NCBI GenBank assembly: GCA_033239005.1
Contig: BSQZ01000011.1
Span: 8,155,001 to 8,219,000 of the forward strand
Source of the DNA: Lamellibrachia satsuma
Taxonomy: Eukaryota; Annelida; Polychaeta; Sabellida; Siboglinidae
Direction: 5' to 3'
DNA: 64,000 bases
Part shown: piece by piece, positions 61,887 to 64,000 of the stretch
How the letters are laid out: every line of letters starts with the position of its first letter
Numbering within the stretch: the stretch's first letter is position 1
Translations under genes and position numbers: made by a program
Notes under the pieces: model-generated
Told to the model about the DNA's origin: nothing
Database searches by the model: none
The model's input: only the letters and a program-made list of their open reading frames with translations

Positions 61887-62811
61887 TGTTTACTTCCAAA
61901 CATATTTGTCATTGTACCCGTGTCACTATCTACTGCTGCTGAAAGTTTGTCCGCGAATACTGCTGCCCCCTTTCCACTTAGATGTAGCCCATCCTTCATG
62001 TACATATCAGCCCTCCCAACAAAACTTCCCCATAAATCCACAAATCCAACTTCCTCTTCCCTACATAGCTTCTGGGCTAACATGTTAATTGCCATCCCCC
62101 GACAATTTCGATATTTGTGACCCCTCCTGCCCATTATAGGTAAAATCCCTGACAGTATTAACTGCTCAACCCGTGTCTGTTTTAGTGTTCTGACCAACTG
62201 CCTATATTTCCTAACTATGGCAGTTGTACCCTCCCTCTCTACGTTATTTGTCCCTACGTGTACTAAAATAGATCCACCCTTACCTGAACCTACGATGTTT
62301 TTTACCCTCTGAGTTATCGCCTCTATTTTGGCTCCAGGCAAGCAGACCACACATTATCTCCCTTGTTTAAGACTCTGTCGGTCTTCCTAACTATCGAATC
62401 CCCCACAAACACCCTCGCTCTCTTCCTCACCCCCTCTATCACTGCTGCAGAATAACTCTTCCGTTCGATCCCTTCCATCACATTCTGTCCTGACCACTTC
62501 CCTCCTGTCTCCCCCACTTCCCACTCCTTTGCTCTTGTCTCTCCCACTCCCTTCTCCTTCCCTTCCTTCTCCCCTACTCCCCTCTCCTTCACTCCGGTTG
62601 TCTTCCCTCCCGTCTCCCCCACTCCCCTCTCCTTCACTCCGGTTGTCTTCCCTCCCGTCTCCCCCACTCCCTTCTCCTTCCCTCCGGTTGTCTTCCCTCC
62701 CGTCTCCCCCACTCCCTTCTCCTTCCCTCCTGTCTCCCCTACTCCCCTCTCCTTCACTCCGGTTGTCTTCCCTCCCGTTCCTTTCCTTCCCGTCTCCCTA
62801 CGACCTGTCAC
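61874..62811 (-). pseudogene. LINE copy E ORF1: repetitive linker and SGNH hydrolase
   Basis: The upstream frame (62323-62811) begins with about 90 residues of a Gly/Lys/Glu/Thr repeat (GETGGKTTGVKERGV-type units), then ARVFVGDSIVRKTDRV with the SGNH nucleophile Ser. A frame change near 62340 leads to 61874-62350 with CLPGAKIEAITQRV, LVHVGTNNVERE and MKDGLHLSGKGAAVF (Asp/His). All four SGNH blocks are present, which makes the esterase assignment firm. The repetitive linker is encoded by a 33-36-bp DNA repeat, so its length may vary between copies. Confidence 0.82.
62500..62790. repeat. Tandem repeat encoding the ORF1 linker of LINE copy E
   Basis: Units like 'ctcccttctccttccctccggttgtcttccctcccgtctcccccact' recur about six times. 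On the minus strand they are purine-rich and coding. Confidence 0.85.
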
Positions 62812-62984
62812 CTTCCCTCCTCTCAGCTTCCTCCCAGGCTGAGGTGAGCTCTCCCTAGCATGTCCCCACTTATTTCACAGTCAGTTTACCTTTTTCCGTG
62901 ACGTTTCGACTGCTATCAACAATCTTCATCAGATGGCTACCGCTAGATGGCGACACGATAGTCATTCTGCACAGACGTATCACT

Positions 62985-63115
62985 CTGGTGTGTGCCCCCG
63001 CGGCCGCGCCCTGGTGTGTGCCCCCGCGGCCGCGCCCTGGTGTGTGCCCCCGCGGCCGCGCCCTGGTGTGTCCCCCCGCGGCCGCGCCCTGGTGTGTCCC
63101 CCCGCGGCCGCGCCC
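62985..63115. repeat. Five 26-bp tandem units containing GCGGCCGC
   Basis: 'ctggtgtgtgcccccgcggc...' is repeated five times, inside the 3' part of the second Penelope-like element. GC-rich, with a NotI site in each unit. Confidence 0.95.
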
Positions 63116-63234
63116 CTGGTGGCACTTCGGGAGATTATCGTGAGAGTCGGTACCGGCCCTCATCTCTTTTCATGTTGTCTTTGGTTTTTCTTATCCAGAT
63201 CGCTTCTTTGATGTCTCTTGTTCTCCAGTCCGAC

Positions 63235-63462
63235 TCACTGTCTACACATTTGGCCCCCTCCCAGTCTATTATATGATTCTGTTGAGTCATGTGATCTGTG
63301 ATAGCTCTTTTTCCGATGTTTTGCTGTTGCTTCGGGTGTAGTCGATGCTTTATCAGCGTCTTCTTTGTGTTCTTTGATGCGGGTTCCTAAGAAACGTTTC
63401 GTTTCTCCGATGTATGCGGCATCACAGTCTTTACACGTTATGGAATACACCCCTTCACACAT
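63235..63462 (-). pseudogene. GIY-YIG endonuclease part of the second Penelope-like element
   Basis: Reads CEGVYSITCKDCDAAYIGET followed by KRFLGTRIKEHKED, the GIY-YIG pair and the conserved Arg helix of Penelope endonucleases. The frame changes near 63350 and in the region upstream (63486-63704), so the protein is broken. Confidence 0.8.
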
Positions 63463-63670
63463 CGTTTGTGGTTCGACTTTGTATTTTAGTCTTGCCAGTG
63501 ACCTTGATGGTGTTGTGAGGCGTCATTGCTGTAATCCCCTTGTATTTCTTCATGATCCGTGATGTGGTTTCGGATAATCCTTGGACATATAAGTGTACCA
63601 CCATGCCTTTGCCCTTGTCTTTTTCCACTGTCTTCTTCGTGATGTTGCCTTCTTTCTTTTTTCATCTCTC

Positions 63671-63985
63671 TCACGTTGATATGGTCCATTGTGGATACCC
63701 GCATCTCATTAGCGCTTCCTCGATGTGTTCTCTTTCTTTCCGTTTATCTTCCTCCTCTGTCACAAGTGTTTCGAATCCGTGTTGCACACTACGGATTACT
63801 CCCATCTTCTGGTGTAATGGATGATGTGAGGGAAAATGTAGGTATTGGTCTGTGTGGGTATTCTTCCGGAAGGTTAGTAGTTTCACCTCCCCCGATTCCT
63901 TTCTCACTAGTAACGTGTCCACAAGTGGCATTGTTCCTTCTGCTTCTTCTTCTTGTGTGAATTTGATGCTGTTGGTCTCGTCCAC
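63671..63985 (-). pseudogene. Penelope-like RT C-terminal part
   Basis: Reads SIKFTQEEEAEGTMPLVDTL, the post-catalytic segment equal to 'IKFTVE...FLDTCV' in the first element, then KLLTFRKNTHTDQYLHFPSH. The catalytic YxDD lies beyond the window. Confidence 0.8.
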
Positions 63986-64000
63986 TCTGTTTAGATGGTC

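Larger units (their letters stand above)
59745..62865 (-). mobile_element. LINE copy E, near full length with one internal deletion
   Basis: Same family as copy A, minus strand. The 3' end with AACAAGATTT units lies at about 59757-59790 and the 5' end near 62865, abutting the second Penelope-like element. Relative to copy A about 765 bp are missing between endonuclease and RT (join near 61050, matching 9263 to 10028 of copy A), and about 50 bp of the 3' UTR. The endonuclease and RT frames are otherwise open, so it is the best-preserved copy. Confidence 0.9.
62868..64000 (-). mobile_element. Second Penelope-like element, 3' part, cut by the window end
   Basis: The minus strand reads the end of the RT region (KNTHTDQYLHFPSHHPLHQK, then TLVTEEEDK, about 63745-63985), a GIY-YIG nuclease (63235-63462) and a 3' tail with a 'gacgtttcgactgctatcaacaatcttcatcagatgg' motif near 62900. 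It differs from the element at 825-3589 and is a separate lineage. The rest lies beyond 64000. Confidence 0.85.

Noticed and set aside
62529..62858. Plus-strand Pro/Ser/Leu repeat frame
   Set aside because: It is antisense to the purine-rich coding repeat of the LINE ORF1 linker.

Overview
The window is eukaryotic and almost certainly from an invertebrate animal genome, most plausibly a marine lophotrochozoan such as a mollusc (taxonomy inferred, low certainty). The signs are genes with GT-AG introns, TATA boxes and AATAAA signals, very long (AT)n tracts, and a typical invertebrate transposon mix: Penelope-like elements with GIY-YIG, a CR1/L2-type LINE with an SGNH-esterase ORF1, Ty3/gypsy, PIF/Harbinger and Polinton/Maverick. 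There are no prokaryotic features.

Layout. 0.8-3.6 kb: a Penelope-like element, minus strand. 3.9-4.3 kb: a LINE tail fossil. 7.95-11.4 kb: LINE copy A. 11.4-16.8 kb: repeats, microsatellites and fossils. 16.8-20.6 kb: the one convincing host gene, minus strand, with TATA box, noncoding first exon, signal peptide, LamG-like domain over five coding exons and poly(A) signal (237 codons). 21-30 kb: minisatellites (one with an exact 179-bp higher-order period), Tc1/mariner debris, LINE scraps, a large inverted repeat and a 270-bp AT tract. 30.86-36.56 kb: a complete PIF/Harbinger with TAA target duplication, a five-exon Myb/SANT-like gene and a convergent three-exon DDE transposase. 36.7-62.9 kb: further LINE copies and two nested insertions. 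62.9-64 kb: the 3' part of a second Penelope-like element, cut by the window end.

The main structure is a nested set. LINE copy D (about 38.04-59.73 kb) is split by a 15,142-bp Polinton (39535-54676; AG...CT termini, about 228-bp TIRs, 6-bp duplication GATGAA) and then by a 4,468-bp Ty3/gypsy element (54881-59348; 173-bp LTRs with one mismatch, 5-bp duplication AGGAC). Removing both restores a continuous LINE, so the ends are known to the base.

The Polinton carries remains of the family's replication and virion genes (protein-primed DNA polymerase B, packaging ATPase, minor and major capsid proteins, adenain-like protease), all broken by stops, frameshifts or deletions. No retroviral-type integrase is recognisable. 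Its left arm holds unusual cargo: a NADAR (YbiA-like) domain, an RPA70-C-like OB-fold protein, a three-finger zinc protein, a Pro/Ser-rich protein and a two-exon acidic protein on the minus strand. Several of these are still open. This NADAR/RPA-bearing, integrase-less Polinton is the best candidate here for an undescribed system.
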